DNA of 64,000 nucleotides from an uncultured Succinivibrio sp. GTDB taxonomy: Bacteria > Pseudomonadota > Gammaproteobacteria > Enterobacterales > Succinivibrionaceae. Below the pieces are notes generated by a model. The model saw nothing but the letters and a program-made list of their open reading frames with translations, was not told the DNA's origin and did not search any database. A program made the position numbers and the translations under genes. This document shows, piece by piece, positions 17,516-30,393 of this stretch (the stretch's first letter is position 1; the number at the start of each line of letters is the position of its first letter). The stretch lies in NCBI GenBank assembly GCA_900767695.1, contig CAAGAC010000030.1:1-64000 (forward strand), in the 5' to 3' direction.

Positions 17516-19088
17516 GGATCTTCTCGTTAAAAGGTGGGATCGGGATCCCTCATGAGCAAAGGAGATCGCTGAGCAGTGCTTGCAAGGTGGGAAGGCCTTG
17601 CCGCAGGTAACCGCTTTGGATATGGGCGGAAGATCGTGTAGAAAAATGGTCGCGCACTTTCACCCCACACTTTCAACACGAGGAAAAAAATGCACGACCG
17701 CATCCGCTTTCTATCAAGCGAGACGCCCAGCGCACAACCAGCCAGGTCGCCGCTCTGCCTGCTGCTCGACGATCTGCTCGGCAGCCGCAGTTGCGAGGCA
17801 GGCAATGTAGACTTCTTCCCTGGGATGGTGGTCGAATCAGTTTGCGCGGCCCGCCTTTGCAGCTCCGTCGAGGTGACGCTCAGGGAGGCGGACGACTCTC
17901 CTGACGAAGAATGGCACTGCTGCGGCTGCCAGCGCCTCCACCGCAACGGCACTGCGCATGCTGCCGCGACACGAATCTGGGCGGCCTGCCCTGCATGCTC
18001 AGGGTGAGGCTGCAGACCTACGAGTGCCAGAGCTGCGGCAGGGTGTTTCGCCGCAAGCCGCCGCTCATGCCCCCGAGGCACATGGTGACCATGAGGCTCT
18101 GGCACAGCCTGCAGCGGAAAATGCGGCTCACGGGGGCCTGTGTGAGCTCGGTGTCTGAGGAGACAGGCGTCAACTGGGAGATCATCAAGGAAGCGGACAA
18201 GGAGTACCTCGAGGAGCGCTTCCGATACGTCGACACCTCGGAGGTCAAGCGCATCGCCATGGACGAGTTCAGCATCCGCAGGGGGCAGTCATACGCCACC
18301 ATGGTCATAGACGCGGACACGCGCATGCCGCTGTACATCACCGAGGGGAAGACGAGCGAGGATCTGCGCCCCTTCTTCGACCTGCTCAAGAGGCGCGGCC
18401 ACGACACGAACATCGCAGGCGCGACAATGGACGCTAACGCCGGCTTCGCCGGCATGGCCGCGCGCAGCCTGCCCAACGCGCAGATTGTGCTCGACGAGTT
18501 CCACATCCTGCAGAACTACAACCGCCAAGTGGTCTACGCCGAAAGAGCGGCCCTGAGGGCGGCGCTCAGGAAGAAGGCGTCCGAGGCCTGCGGCGACAAG
18601 AGGAAGGCCATCCTCAGGGAGTCGTCCAGGCTCAGCAGGCTCAAGCGGGTGCTGTATCGCGGCTGGAAGGGTTCCGAGGGCAGCTGCGACGCCGGCCTGC
18701 GCGAGCTGCTCAAGTCCAACGAGACGCTTTACGCCGTGAGCATCATGGGCGACGCGCTCAGGGATCTCTGGTCGCCGGCAAGATCCCAGGACGATGTCAG
18801 GAAGGCAGCCGAGGACTGGGTTGCGAAGGCCCAGGCGAGCGGCGTCGCCTCGCTTGCAGCCTTTGCCAGGCGAGTCAGGAATGACATCGACAAGATTGTG
18901 GGAGCATGCACGTCGGGGCTCAACACCTCGATCCTCGAGGGGATGAACAACCGGCGCAAGCAAATAGAGAGGGTAGCTTACGGCTTCAGGGACATGCGCC
19001 ACTACTTTTTGAAGATATTCGACGCATTCTCCAGAAGCAGGGTTTCAACGCTCAAGCCGTTGAATCCCACCATTTAGCGAGAAGATCC
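17516..19088 (+). mobile_element. ISL3-type insertion sequence
   Basis: A 1573-bp element bounded by imperfect 25-bp inverted repeats: 17516-17540 (starting GGATCTTCTCG) and the complement of 19064-19088, matching at 23 of 25 positions. It carries one transposase of ISL3 type. The 8-bp target duplication usual for ISL3 is absent: flanks AGATTCAA and GATCGTCG differ. This implies an old insertion, recombination between copies, or decay. It splits the parS array, leaving sites 1-3 on the left and site 4 on the right. Confidence 0.85.
17690..19077 (+). pseudogene. ISL3-family transposase, frameshifted
   Basis: Two overlapping frames together make one ISL3 transposase. The first (17690-18007) encodes the N-terminus and first zinc-ribbon Cys pair, EEWHCCGCQ. 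The second, open from before 17911 to 19077, has the second Cys pair YECQSCGRVF and the catalytic domain: MDEFSIRRGQSYATMVID, GATMDANAGF, VLDEFHI and ILEGMNNRRKQ. Passing from one to the other needs a shift of -1 within about 17940-17990, consistent with a one-base deletion. No A-rich slippery sequence is present, so programmed frameshifting is unlikely. The 3' end runs into the right inverted repeat. Confidence 0.8.
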
Positions 19089-19587
19089 GATCGTCGACCT
19101 GAGCAAATTCAATCAAAATGATTGCTAGGGATCGGCTATATGAAATCCACATGGACCTCGCCCGCCGTCACAACATCAAGGCGCGCCACTATCTGAGACA
19201 TGGTGATAATGGCACCACATCAGAATTTCAAAGAACCAGAAGTCCGCTTACTCGCATGCAGGAGCAAGCACCGCACTATGGCACAGAATGACATTGATCT
19301 CGAAGTGCTGTCGTCCTTACGGGATCTACGCATCCTGACGGTTTGCTAGTGATGACGAAGAGAGCAACGGCTGAGTATCGACAAAGCTCGGTAGTCATGC
19401 GCGCATATAGATGATCTAGTTCACCTAACACCTAAATATGAATCGGAGAGACAGACGCGATTCGAGCGCACTGTTGGCAAGATCACGACCAAGAAAAAGC
19501 AAGGTGATTTAGGTCGTCAATCAGAAGATTCCCCTTTGCTTTCACTTTCAAGCCCACTCCTTAATCAAATCCAAGATCGAAGATGAA

Positions 19588-19603
19588 TGTTCCACGTGGA
19601 ACA
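19588..19603. promoter_or_regulatory. parS centromere site 4
   Basis: Exact TGTTCCACGTGGAACA, 335 bp before dnaA and on the far side of the IS from sites 1-3. Confidence 0.95.
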
Positions 19604-19678
19604 CTCAGGAAAACGAGCCTGGAACAGACTCGATACAGAGGAATTTGGGTGAGACAACTACGGCCCACAGGACAGGAC

Positions 19679-19727
19679 TTTCCCACAAAGTGGGAAATAT
19701 AAAAACCACCGCTAAATTTGTGGGAAA
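19679..19727. repeat. Three TTTCCCAC(A/T) repeats before dnaA
   Basis: TTTCCCACA at 19679-19687, its near-complement AGTGGGAAA at 19689-19697, and TGTGGGAAA at 19719-19727. They partly resemble DnaA boxes (TTATNCACA, two mismatches) and could be diverged boxes for replication start or dnaA autoregulation. Confidence 0.5.
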
Positions 19728-19937
19728 GTAAGGAAAGGCACTGTTTGCGTGGTAAAATTATCACCAGTCATTCAGCAAAAAATCATCACTCAGAAAAGTT
19801 CCCCCACGGATTTCCGCTTGTGCCTGAAACACCAGGCCAAGAGGACTTTGCGCCGCATTATTTTTGCCGATGCTATGAAATCGCGCGCGCCAACTAGTGA
19901 CCAGAACTCCTGAGACCAGATACATGGCCACGTGAAA

Positions 19938-21521
19938 ATGGATTTAGACGGCATTTGGGAAACGACAGTAAACAACGTCTCCAAACTGTACACCGACGAC
20001 AAGGAAGCAATGCTTGTCAAAATGATCGGCTCCCAGGTCAAGATCTCGATCAAGGGCAATGTCCTGACTTTCGCATTCGTCTCGCAGTACGCAAGCACCC
20101 TCTTTCCTGAGTACCTTTCGGCCTTCTTCAAGGAAATTAAGAAGCAGACCGGACTGAACAACCTCGCCATCTCGATGCTTCCGCCTGGAGTCCAGCCTCA
20201 GCCGACTCCAACCCCTGCTCCGGTGCAGGCAGCTCCCAGCCAGCCTGCCAGCGACTACTACAACTACAACATGAGCAGGACCTCGGTAAACGGGAAGTCC
20301 GTGCAACCTGGGTACACTGATCCTTCGATCTACGCTGCCCAGCAGCCTGCCGGCGTGCCTCCCATGCAGCCAGGCATGCGCATCCCAGTGGCCCAGACCC
20401 AGAGGGGCGCTGCGACCTACATGCAGCAGTCTGCTGCGGCCATGCAGCCTGCCAAGCCTGTAAGGCCCAGATTCATGCGCGATGACCAGGTCAATACGGA
20501 GAAGACCTTCGAGAACTACGTGACCGATCCGGAGAACGAGCTCATCATCGCCATCGCCAAGCAGATCGCCGCCGATCCCGGGTCGCCCTCGTACAACCCC
20601 TTCTACATCTATGGCGGTTCGGGACTGGGCAAGACGCACCTGCTATTTGCAATCGCCAACCAGATCAAGAAGACCCATCCGGAGAAGTCAGTCCTCTACA
20701 CCCGCGCGGAAGAGTTCATCCACAACTACGTCCAGTCGATGGCCACCCGCAACTCCTATGATCCCCAGCAGATCAACTTCCAGGAGTACTTCACCAGCCA
20801 GGACGTGTTCATCGTCGACGACATCCAGAACTTCATCAAGGGTGAGAAGGCGCGCGACACCTTCTTCGAGATCATCGCCTCGTTCATAGAGAAGCCCAAC
20901 AGCCAGCTGATTCTGGCCTCGGATGTTCCCCCTGGATACCTCAAGGGCTTCAACCAGAGGCTGACCTCGAGGTTTGGCTCAGGAGTCTGCCGCGAGATCG
21001 TCCCGCCCAGCTCCGAGACCCGCACCGCGATCGCCATCAGCAAGTGCCGCGAGTTCCACGTGCCGCTCAGCGACAAGATCATCGCCTACATAGCCACGCA
21101 CATCCGCTCGAACGTCAGAGAGATCGAGGGCGCCATCAAGACACTCAGCAGCCACATCCGCGCCTACAACTCGATCACTTATGATGAGGCTGTAAAGACG
21201 CTGAACAGCCTGGTCAACACGACGAACCAGACCACCACGGTCGACAGCGTGAAGGAGCGCGTGGCCCAGGAGTTCAAGGTCACGGTCGCAGAAATGGAAT
21301 CGGCGCTGCGCAAGAAGAACATCTCGAACGCCAGATCGATGGCGATGACCCTGGCCAACTCCCTGATCCCGAGCCTCTCGCTCAACGATCTGGGAAGGGC
21401 CTTCAACAAGGATCACTCGTCGGTCCACCAGGCCATCAAGAGGACGCGCGAGAGGATCGCCACCGATCCCGAGTACGCCAACCTGTTCCAGAACCTCGTC
21501 AACTCCCTCAAGAAGGACTAG
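19938..21521 (+). CDS. dnaA: Chromosomal replication initiator DnaA
   Basis: The AAA+ initiator that melts oriC. About 527 residues, longer than the 467 of E. coli because of a Pro/Gln/Ala-rich domain II (about 80-175). Domain III has Walker A GGSGLGKTH, Walker B VFIVDDIQNF and an intact arginine-finger region TSRFGSGV. Domain IV has LGRAFNKDHSSVHQAIKR where most bacteria read DHTTVLHA, so one DnaA-box contact Thr is Ser. ATG 19938 has no clear ribosome binding site; GTG 19932 in frame is an alternative. It heads dnaA-dnaN-recF-gyrB. Confidence 0.95.
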   Translation: MDLDGIWETTVNNVSKLYTDDKEAMLVKMIGSQVKISIKGNVLTFAFVSQYASTLFPEYLSAFFKEIKKQTGLNNLAISMLPPGVQPQPTPTPAPVQAAPSQPASDYYNYNMSRTSVNGKSVQPGYTDPSIYAAQQPAGVPPMQPGMRIPVAQTQRGAATYMQQSAAAMQPAKPVRPRFMRDDQVNTEKTFENYVTDPENELIIAIAKQIAADPGSPSYNPFYIYGGSGLGKTHLLFAIANQIKKTHPEKSVLYTRAEEFIHNYVQSMATRNSYDPQQINFQEYFTSQDVFIVDDIQNFIKGEKARDTFFEIIASFIEKPNSQLILASDVPPGYLKGFNQRLTSRFGSGVCREIVPPSSETRTAIAISKCREFHVPLSDKIIAYIATHIRSNVREIEGAIKTLSSHIRAYNSITYDEAVKTLNSLVNTTNQTTTVDSVKERVAQEFKVTVAEMESALRKKNISNARSMAMTLANSLIPSLSLNDLGRAFNKDHSSVHQAIKRTRERIATDPEYANLFQNLVNSLKKD

Positions 21522-21598
21522 GCGCAGGCAAGGTCAGCAATTAAGCAAGGCAGGCAGCCTCCGTAGGAAGCTGCGGCCGGTAAACACAAGGAAGCATC

Positions 21599-22738
21599 AT
21601 GAAGTTCTCAGCACATCTTTCCGAGATCATCAAGCAGTTGAAGGAAGTCGCTAGGCTTGCCAGCAGCGGCAGCAAGAAGGAGGACGACATCACCCTCAAT
21701 GTCCTCATGAAGGTCCAGGACCGCGTACTCACCATCAAGTCGACTGACTACAACATCGAGCTCGAGGCCTCCATACCGCTGGCCGATGCCCAGGAGGATG
21801 GCGTCATCGCCGTCAACGCGAGCAAGCTCGTGGACGTCTGCTCCCGCAACAGCAACACGGACAACGTCCAGTTCTTCGACGACGAGACCAAGGGCGTGCT
21901 GGTCATCAATGCCGACAACACCATCTACGAGGTCAGGACCAGAAGCGCCGCCGAGTTCCCGACTTTCGCCGACGAGGACGAGGTCCAGACCCTGGTCCTC
22001 ACCCAGAAGCAGCTCAAAAAGCTCATCGACCTCTCGATCTTCTGCGTGTCCAACGAGGACTTCCGCGAGTACCTCCGCGGCGTCCGCTTCGAGGCCGAGG
22101 GCAACACCCTTTCGGTCTTCTCCTCCGACGGCCACAGGATGGCGATCCTCGACACCCAGATCCCGACCACGGTCGCCCAGCCCCTCGGCGCGCTTCTGAC
22201 CAAGCAGGGAACCGAGCAGATCAGCGCGATCATCGACGGCAGCTCCGACTCCCAGGTCGAGCTCAAGTTCACCAAGAACAGCGTCTCGGTGAACTGCAAC
22301 GGCTACAGCCTCAAGTCCAAGCTAATCACCGTCCCGTACCCCAATGTCAGGAACGTCGTTCCGACCCGCCTGAGCAACGAGGTGGTGCTGCCGCGCAAGC
22401 GCTTTGCCGAGCTCATCAACAGGGTCTCCGTGCTCTCCTCGAAGCGCGTCAACGGCGTGCTGTTCTCCTTCAGCGAGGGCAAGTGCGACCTCAAGTCCGA
22501 GAACAGGGAACACGAGAACGCCACCCACAGCGAGAACGTGCCGTTCAGCGGCGCCCCGATCGAGATCGCCCTCAACTACATGTACATCAACGACTGCCTC
22601 TCGCACCTCTCGACCGACAACGTGAAGGTTAAGTTCGCCGATCCGCTCACCAGCGTGGTGATCTCCCCGGTGTTCGACGGCGAGCCCGCTCCGGACGAGG
22701 TCGTCCCGCAGTACGTGATCAGCAAGATCGTCCTCTGA
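21599..22738 (+). CDS. dnaN: DNA polymerase III sliding clamp (beta)
   Basis: A homodimeric ring that tethers polymerase to DNA. The 379 residues comprise three clamp domains; VLTQKQLKKLIDLSIFCVSNEDFREYLRGV marks the second (around 133). The C-terminus PQYVISKIVL is a diverged form of the usual PMRL ending that lines the partner-binding cleft. AAGGAAG precedes ATG 21599. It is second in the dnaA operon. Confidence 0.96.
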   Translation: MKFSAHLSEIIKQLKEVARLASSGSKKEDDITLNVLMKVQDRVLTIKSTDYNIELEASIPLADAQEDGVIAVNASKLVDVCSRNSNTDNVQFFDDETKGVLVINADNTIYEVRTRSAAEFPTFADEDEVQTLVLTQKQLKKLIDLSIFCVSNEDFREYLRGVRFEAEGNTLSVFSSDGHRMAILDTQIPTTVAQPLGALLTKQGTEQISAIIDGSSDSQVELKFTKNSVSVNCNGYSLKSKLITVPYPNVRNVVPTRLSNEVVLPRKRFAELINRVSVLSSKRVNGVLFSFSEGKCDLKSENREHENATHSENVPFSGAPIEIALNYMYINDCLSHLSTDNVKVKFADPLTSVVISPVFDGEPAPDEVVPQYVISKIVL

Positions 22739-22757
22739 CGGTCCGGCCGCTCCCGCA

Positions 22758-26304
<3,547 letters not shown>

Positions 26305-26319
26305 CTCGCGGAACACATG

Positions 26320-26346
26320 TGCGCCGGAGTGAAACCGGCGCATTAA
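26320..26346 (+). terminator. Hairpin after gyrB
   Basis: TGCGCCGG (26320-26327) pairs with CCGGCGCA (26335-26342) around a 7-nt loop, followed by TTAAT. The T-tract is weak, so it may be a partial terminator. Confidence 0.55.
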
Positions 26347-26357
26347 TCGCTCCGGCA

Positions 26358-26387
26358 TTGACCGCTGCAATTTTTTGCAGTTACAAT
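26358..26387 (+). promoter_or_regulatory. rpmH: rpmH promoter with a dyad in the spacer
   Basis: TTGACC (26358-26363) and TACAAT (26382-26387) are separated by 18 bp, a near-consensus sigma-70 promoter 77 bp before rpmH. The spacer contains the perfect dyad CTGCAA-TTTT-TTGCAG (26365-26380), a possible operator. Confidence 0.65.
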
Positions 26388-26463
26388 ATACGAATTTCTA
26401 TCAGCGCAAGATTTTTGCGCCCAACATCAACTGGCGTTTTTACCGCCTAGAAGGGAAAACAAA

Positions 26464-26601
26464 ATGAAACGCACTTTCCAGCCTAACGTCCACAGACGTC
26501 ACCAGACCCACGGCTTCCGCATCCGCATGCGCACTGCCGATGGCCGCAAGGTTCTTGCCCGCCGCCGCGCCAAGGGCCGCAAGCGCCTGACCACCGTCTG
26601 A
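26464..26601 (+). CDS. rpmH: 50S ribosomal protein L34
   Basis: A 45-residue basic protein, [18 protein letters not shown] through the conserved [28 protein letters not shown] provides a ribosome binding site. It is followed after 4 bp by rnpA, the near-universal pair. Confidence 0.98.
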   Translation: MKRTFQPNVHRRHQTHGFRIRMRTADGRKVLARRRAKGRKRLTTV

Positions 26602-26605
26602 TCTG

Positions 26606-26965
26606 ATGTCGGACAATGCCTTACCCCGCGAAGCCAGGATCCTGACTTCCGGGGAATACGACAAGGCATTCAAGAAATGCATCAGAGCCGGCGCACCTGG
26701 CCTGGTTGTGATTGGACACAAGAACAGCGGCCAGAAGAGCGCGCGGCTGGGGATCATCGTCCCCAAGAAAATTTTGAAGAGGGCTGTCTGGCGCAACCGC
26801 GTCAAGCGGATCACCAGGGAGACCTTCAGGCTTAACAGGGCATCGCTGCCCAACGCCGACCTGGTGGTCATTGCCAAGGGCGGCATCGGCGAAATGAGCA
26901 ACGCCGAACTGCGTCAAAACCTGATGCGCCTATGGGATCAGATATCTCGCCGCTTGCCCGCCTAG
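26606..26965 (+). CDS. rnpA: Ribonuclease P protein component
   Basis: The protein cofactor of RNase P, which trims tRNA 5' leaders. It has 119 residues with the RNR signature in [19 protein letters not shown] and the usual N-terminal basic face. The 3' end overlaps yidD by 34 bp. Confidence 0.95.
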   Translation: MSDNALPREARILTSGEYDKAFKKCIRAGAPGLVVIGHKNSGQKSARLGIIVPKKILKRAVWRNRVKRITRETFRLNRASLPNADLVVIAKGGIGEMSNAELRQNLMRLWDQISRRLPA

Positions 26966-27201
26966 GAATACTGCTGATCCGCTTCTACCAGCACTTCATA
27001 AGTCCGCTCTTAGGCTCGCACTGCCGGTTCTATCCCACCTGTTCGCAATACACTCTCGAAGCAATAAGGGAGTGGGGTTTTTTCCGCGGCTGCTGGCTGG
27101 GGTTAAAGCGGATCCTCAGGTGCAACCCTATGAACCCGGGCGGCTTCGACCCCGTCCCGCGCCGCAAGGATCGGGACGGAATCACCCGGGGTAAGGAATA
27201 G
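26932..27201 (+). CDS. yidD: Membrane protein insertion efficiency factor YidD
   Basis: A small membrane-associated protein (89 residues) that assists YidC. It has [20 protein letters not shown], then [24 protein letters not shown] and GGFDPVP, all family hallmarks including the three Cys. It overlaps rnpA and lies 2 bp before yidC. Confidence 0.95.
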   Translation: MGSDISPLARLGILLIRFYQHFISPLLGSHCRFYPTCSQYTLEAIREWGFFRGCWLGLKRILRCNPMNPGGFDPVPRRKDRDGITRGKE

Positions 27202-27203
27202 TC

Positions 27204-28862
27204 ATGGAACAACAGAGAAACATACTGCTTATCGTCCTGCTGTGCGTAACGCTGATGCTCTTCTGGGACTGGCAGACCGACAAGGTCAGCGAGGCCAGGG
27301 CCGAGCAGGAGCAGCAGCAGGCTGAGAACGCGCCCGAGATGGCAGCGGCCTCCGCCGACAAGACCATCGAGCTTAAGAGCGACGCGCTCGACCTGACCAT
27401 CTCGCTTCAGGGCGGCGACATCGTCGACGCCAAGCTCCCGAAGGTCAAGCAGGAGCAGGGCAAGGACGATCCGTTCCACCTCCTGATGACCAAGCCGCAG
27501 TTCATCTACCAGATCCAGTCCGGACTTGCCGGCAGGGACGGCCCCGATGCCGCCGCCAGGCCCGAGTACAAGTCCGAGCAGGACGCCTACGTGATTAAGG
27601 ACGGCGAGGACAGCGTGAGCGCAGTGCTCTCCTATGAAAAGGACGGCGTCACCTACGCCAAGACTTACACGATAAAGCGCGGGTCGTACGCCGTAGACGT
27701 CAAGTACGACGTCGACAACAAGTCCGAGCGCGATCTCTCGATGGTCTTCTACGGCCAGCTCAGGCAGTCAGTGGACGACAGCTTCCTGCGCAAGGACAGC
27801 AGCTTCGGCATGGTCGCCTCGGCCTACCGCGGCGGCGCCTACTCCTCCGACTCCTCCCGCTACGAGAAGGTCAAGCTCGACGAGATGGTCTCCGACTCCA
27901 AGGACGGCAAGAGCGTCTCCGTCAAGACCAAGGATGGCTGGGTTGCCATGATCCAGCACTACTTCGTCGCCGCCTGGACCACCGTCAAGGGCAACTCCGA
28001 CCAGCATACCATCTACACCAACGGCTCCAAGGACGACAAGTACGCCTACATCGGCATGATGACCGATCCTGCCGAGATCAAGGCCGGCCAGTCGCGCAGC
28101 TTTGAGAACAGCCTGTGGATCGGACCCAAGGAGCAGGACGAGATGAGCGCCCTGGCCCCGCACCTCGACCTCACCGTCGACTACGGCTGGCTCTGGTTCA
28201 TCTCCATCCCGCTGTTCAAGGTGCTGCAGTTCGTCCACTCCTTCATCGGCAACTGGGGCTTCTCGATCATCATCCTGACCCTGATCGTCCGCGGCCTGAT
28301 GTTCCCGCTGACTAAGGCCCAGTACACCTCGATGGCCAAGATGAGGCTCCTCACCCCGAAGATGCAGGAGCTGCGCGAGCGCTTCAAGGACGACCGCCAG
28401 AGGCTCGGCCAGGAGACCATGAAGCTGTACAAGCAGGAGAAGGTCAACCCGATGGGCGGGTGCCTGCCCCTCATCATCCAGATGCCTATCTTCATAGCGC
28501 TGTACTGGATGCTGATGGAGTCCACCGAGCTGCGCCAGTCGAGCTTCATCCTCTGGATCACCGACCTCTCGGTCCACGATCCGTACTTCGTGCTGCCGAT
28601 CCTATACGGCATCTCGATGTTCTTCCTCCAGAAGATGTCCCCGACCCCGATCACTGATCCAATCCAGCGCAAGGTGTTCATGGCGATGCCGTTCGTCTTC
28701 ACATTCATGTTCTGCACCTTCCCTGCAGGCCTGACGCTGTACTGGCTCGTCTCCAACTGCTTCACCATCTTCCAGCAGACCGTGATCTTCCGCTCGCTCG
28801 AGAAGAAGGGCCTGAGCATGAAGGCCCCGGCCAAGGCCCAGAAGGACTCTGGCAGCAAGTGA
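27204..28862 (+). CDS. yidC: Membrane protein insertase YidC
   Basis: It inserts and folds inner-membrane proteins, alone or with SecYEG. The 552 residues hold an N-terminal transmembrane anchor (about 5-22), a large periplasmic beta domain (about 45-320) and the five-helix insertase core. The core has GNWGFSIIILTLIVRGLMFP with the conserved Arg, then MGGCLPLIIQMPIFIALYWM and PAGLTLYWLVSN. The C-tail is Lys-rich. Confidence 0.97.
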   Translation: MEQQRNILLIVLLCVTLMLFWDWQTDKVSEARAEQEQQQAENAPEMAAASADKTIELKSDALDLTISLQGGDIVDAKLPKVKQEQGKDDPFHLLMTKPQFIYQIQSGLAGRDGPDAAARPEYKSEQDAYVIKDGEDSVSAVLSYEKDGVTYAKTYTIKRGSYAVDVKYDVDNKSERDLSMVFYGQLRQSVDDSFLRKDSSFGMVASAYRGGAYSSDSSRYEKVKLDEMVSDSKDGKSVSVKTKDGWVAMIQHYFVAAWTTVKGNSDQHTIYTNGSKDDKYAYIGMMTDPAEIKAGQSRSFENSLWIGPKEQDEMSALAPHLDLTVDYGWLWFISIPLFKVLQFVHSFIGNWGFSIIILTLIVRGLMFPLTKAQYTSMAKMRLLTPKMQELRERFKDDRQRLGQETMKLYKQEKVNPMGGCLPLIIQMPIFIALYWMLMESTELRQSSFILWITDLSVHDPYFVLPILYGISMFFLQKMSPTPITDPIQRKVFMAMPFVFTFMFCTFPAGLTLYWLVSNCFTIFQQTVIFRSLEKKGLSMKAPAKAQKDSGSK

Positions 28863-28865
28863 GCG

Positions 28866-30242
28866 ATGAGTGACAACGACTCGCAGACCATAGCCGCAAT
28901 CGCCACCCCGCACGGCCGGGGCGGCGTTGCGATCACCAGGGTGTCCGGAGCGCAGGCGCTGCCTGCCATCCGGGCACTCTGTTCTTTTGAGCCCAAGCCC
29001 CGCCACGCCTACTTCAAGAAGTTCGCCCTAAACGGCGATCCTCTGGACGAGGGCGTGGTCATCTACTTCAAGGCTCCCAATTCCTACACCGGCGAGGACG
29101 TCGCCGAGTTCCAGGGACACGCGGGCAGTGTCGCCCCGCAGCGCGTCCTCAACGCCATCCTGAGCCTCCCGGGCATCAGGCAGGCAGGCCCCGGGGAGTT
29201 CACCCGCCGCGCCTTTGAAAACGGCCGCATCGACCTCACCGAGGCAGAGGCGGTCGAGGATCTGATCTCGGCAGGCTCCGAGGCCGCCGCGCGCGCCGCC
29301 CTGGCCTCGCTCACCGGAGCGTTCGCCAAGGACGCCGGAGCCATAACCGATGCCATAACGAGCTTCCGCGTGCGCATCGAGGGCTGCCTCGACTTTCCTG
29401 AGGAGCATGAGGACTTCTTCGACTCGGGCAAGGCCGCAGGCGAGCTTGACGCGATGATCAAGGACGCCCGCAGGAGCCTTGCGCGAGCCACCCAGGGAGC
29501 CAAGCTCAGCGAAGGCGCCCGCATCGCAATCGCAGGCGCCCCCAACGCCGGCAAATCGAGCCTGCTCAACGCCCTCTCGGGCCAGGAGCGGGCCATCGTG
29601 ACCAGCATCCCCGGCACCACCAGGGACGTGCTCTCGGCCGAAATAGGCATCGACGGGGTCGTGGTCACCTTCACCGACACGGCAGGCATCCGCGACGACC
29701 CAAGCGACGCCATCGAGGAGATCGGCATCAGGAAGGCCATGGACGCCGTAAGGCAGTCCGACCTCACGGTGCTGCTCCTCGACGGCTCGTGCAGGCCTGA
29801 GGGCGCGGATGAGCTCTTGAAGAGGATCATGGAGCTAAATCCCGATCCCAGAAGGATCCTGCTCGTAACGTCGAAGTCCGATCTCAAGGCCGACTCTGAC
29901 GCCCAGGCGTTCGCTCAGGAGTGCATGGACAATGGAATTGCCTGCGTAAGCGCCTCGGTCAAGGTTGAAGGCGGCCTGGACGCCCTCAGGAAGGCCTTGA
30001 AGAAGATGCTCGGCATCGTCCCCATGGACGGGGCCTACAGCGCCAGGAAGCGCCACGTGGCTGCCCTTGAGAGGGCCATAGGCTCGATGGAGCGCGCCCG
30101 CGCCATGCTCGATGAGGGCAACCTCGTGCTCTGCGCCGAGGAGCTTCGCATGGCCCAGGACGAGATAGGCGAGATCACCGGCAAGGTGACCTCCGACGAT
30201 CTGCTGGGGAGGATCTTCAGCACCTTCTGCATCGGCAAGTGA
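28866..30242 (+). CDS. mnmE: tRNA modification GTPase MnmE
   Basis: With MnmG it installs the 5-carboxymethylaminomethyl group on U34 of tRNAs. The 458 residues have an N-terminal folate-binding domain starting TIAAIATPHGRGGVAITRVSG, a G domain (GAPNAGKSS, a TT-containing K-loop, DTAG, TSKSDL) and the C-terminal CIGK catalytic motif. It lies 3 bp after yidC. Its partner mnmG is 14 kb away at 44.5 kb. Confidence 0.97.
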   Translation: MSDNDSQTIAAIATPHGRGGVAITRVSGAQALPAIRALCSFEPKPRHAYFKKFALNGDPLDEGVVIYFKAPNSYTGEDVAEFQGHAGSVAPQRVLNAILSLPGIRQAGPGEFTRRAFENGRIDLTEAEAVEDLISAGSEAAARAALASLTGAFAKDAGAITDAITSFRVRIEGCLDFPEEHEDFFDSGKAAGELDAMIKDARRSLARATQGAKLSEGARIAIAGAPNAGKSSLLNALSGQERAIVTSIPGTTRDVLSAEIGIDGVVVTFTDTAGIRDDPSDAIEEIGIRKAMDAVRQSDLTVLLLDGSCRPEGADELLKRIMELNPDPRRILLVTSKSDLKADSDAQAFAQECMDNGIACVSASVKVEGGLDALRKALKKMLGIVPMDGAYSARKRHVAALERAIGSMERARAMLDEGNLVLCAEELRMAQDEIGEITGKVTSDDLLGRIFSTFCIGK

Positions 30243-30247
30243 TGCTT

Positions 30248-30275
30248 GCAAGCCGCCCGCGCGGCGGCTTGCTAT
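30248..30275 (+). terminator. Hairpin terminator after mnmE
   Basis: A stem of about 11 bp (GCAAGCCGCCC with a matching GGCGGCTTGC), 5 bp after the mnmE stop. The T-tract is poor, so efficiency is uncertain. Confidence 0.6.
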
Positions 30276-30357
30276 TCCCAAATTCCTTCAGCTAATCAGC
30301 CTCTGAACAAGCCAGTCCAACTCAGGCGCTGTGCGCTTCCAAAACTACACACTGATA

Positions 30358-30379
30358 TTTACACGATATAGCGTGTAAA
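30358..30379. promoter_or_regulatory. Candidate HipB operator
   Basis: TTTACACG-N6-CGTGTAAA is a perfect 8-bp dyad ending 14 bp before hipB. Autoregulatory operators sit in this position in hipBA operons, although the E. coli sequence (TATCC-N8-GGATA) differs. Confidence 0.5.
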
Positions 30380-30393
30380 ACCAGAGGCGCCAC

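Larger units (their letters stand above)
19089..19937. other. Gene-free region upstream of dnaA
   Basis: About 850 bp between the IS and dnaA with no credible ORF or family match. It contains parS site 4 and the TTTCCCACA repeat cluster, and must include the dnaA promoter. GGTAAAATTATCACC at 19751-19765 is a candidate promoter/operator segment. It may form part of oriC, but no canonical TTATCCACA DnaA box is seen. Confidence 0.5.

Noticed and set aside
17911..18007. Programmed -1 frameshift in the transposase
   Set aside because: ISL3 transposases are normally single ORFs, and no A-rich slippery heptamer or following hairpin is visible in the overlap.
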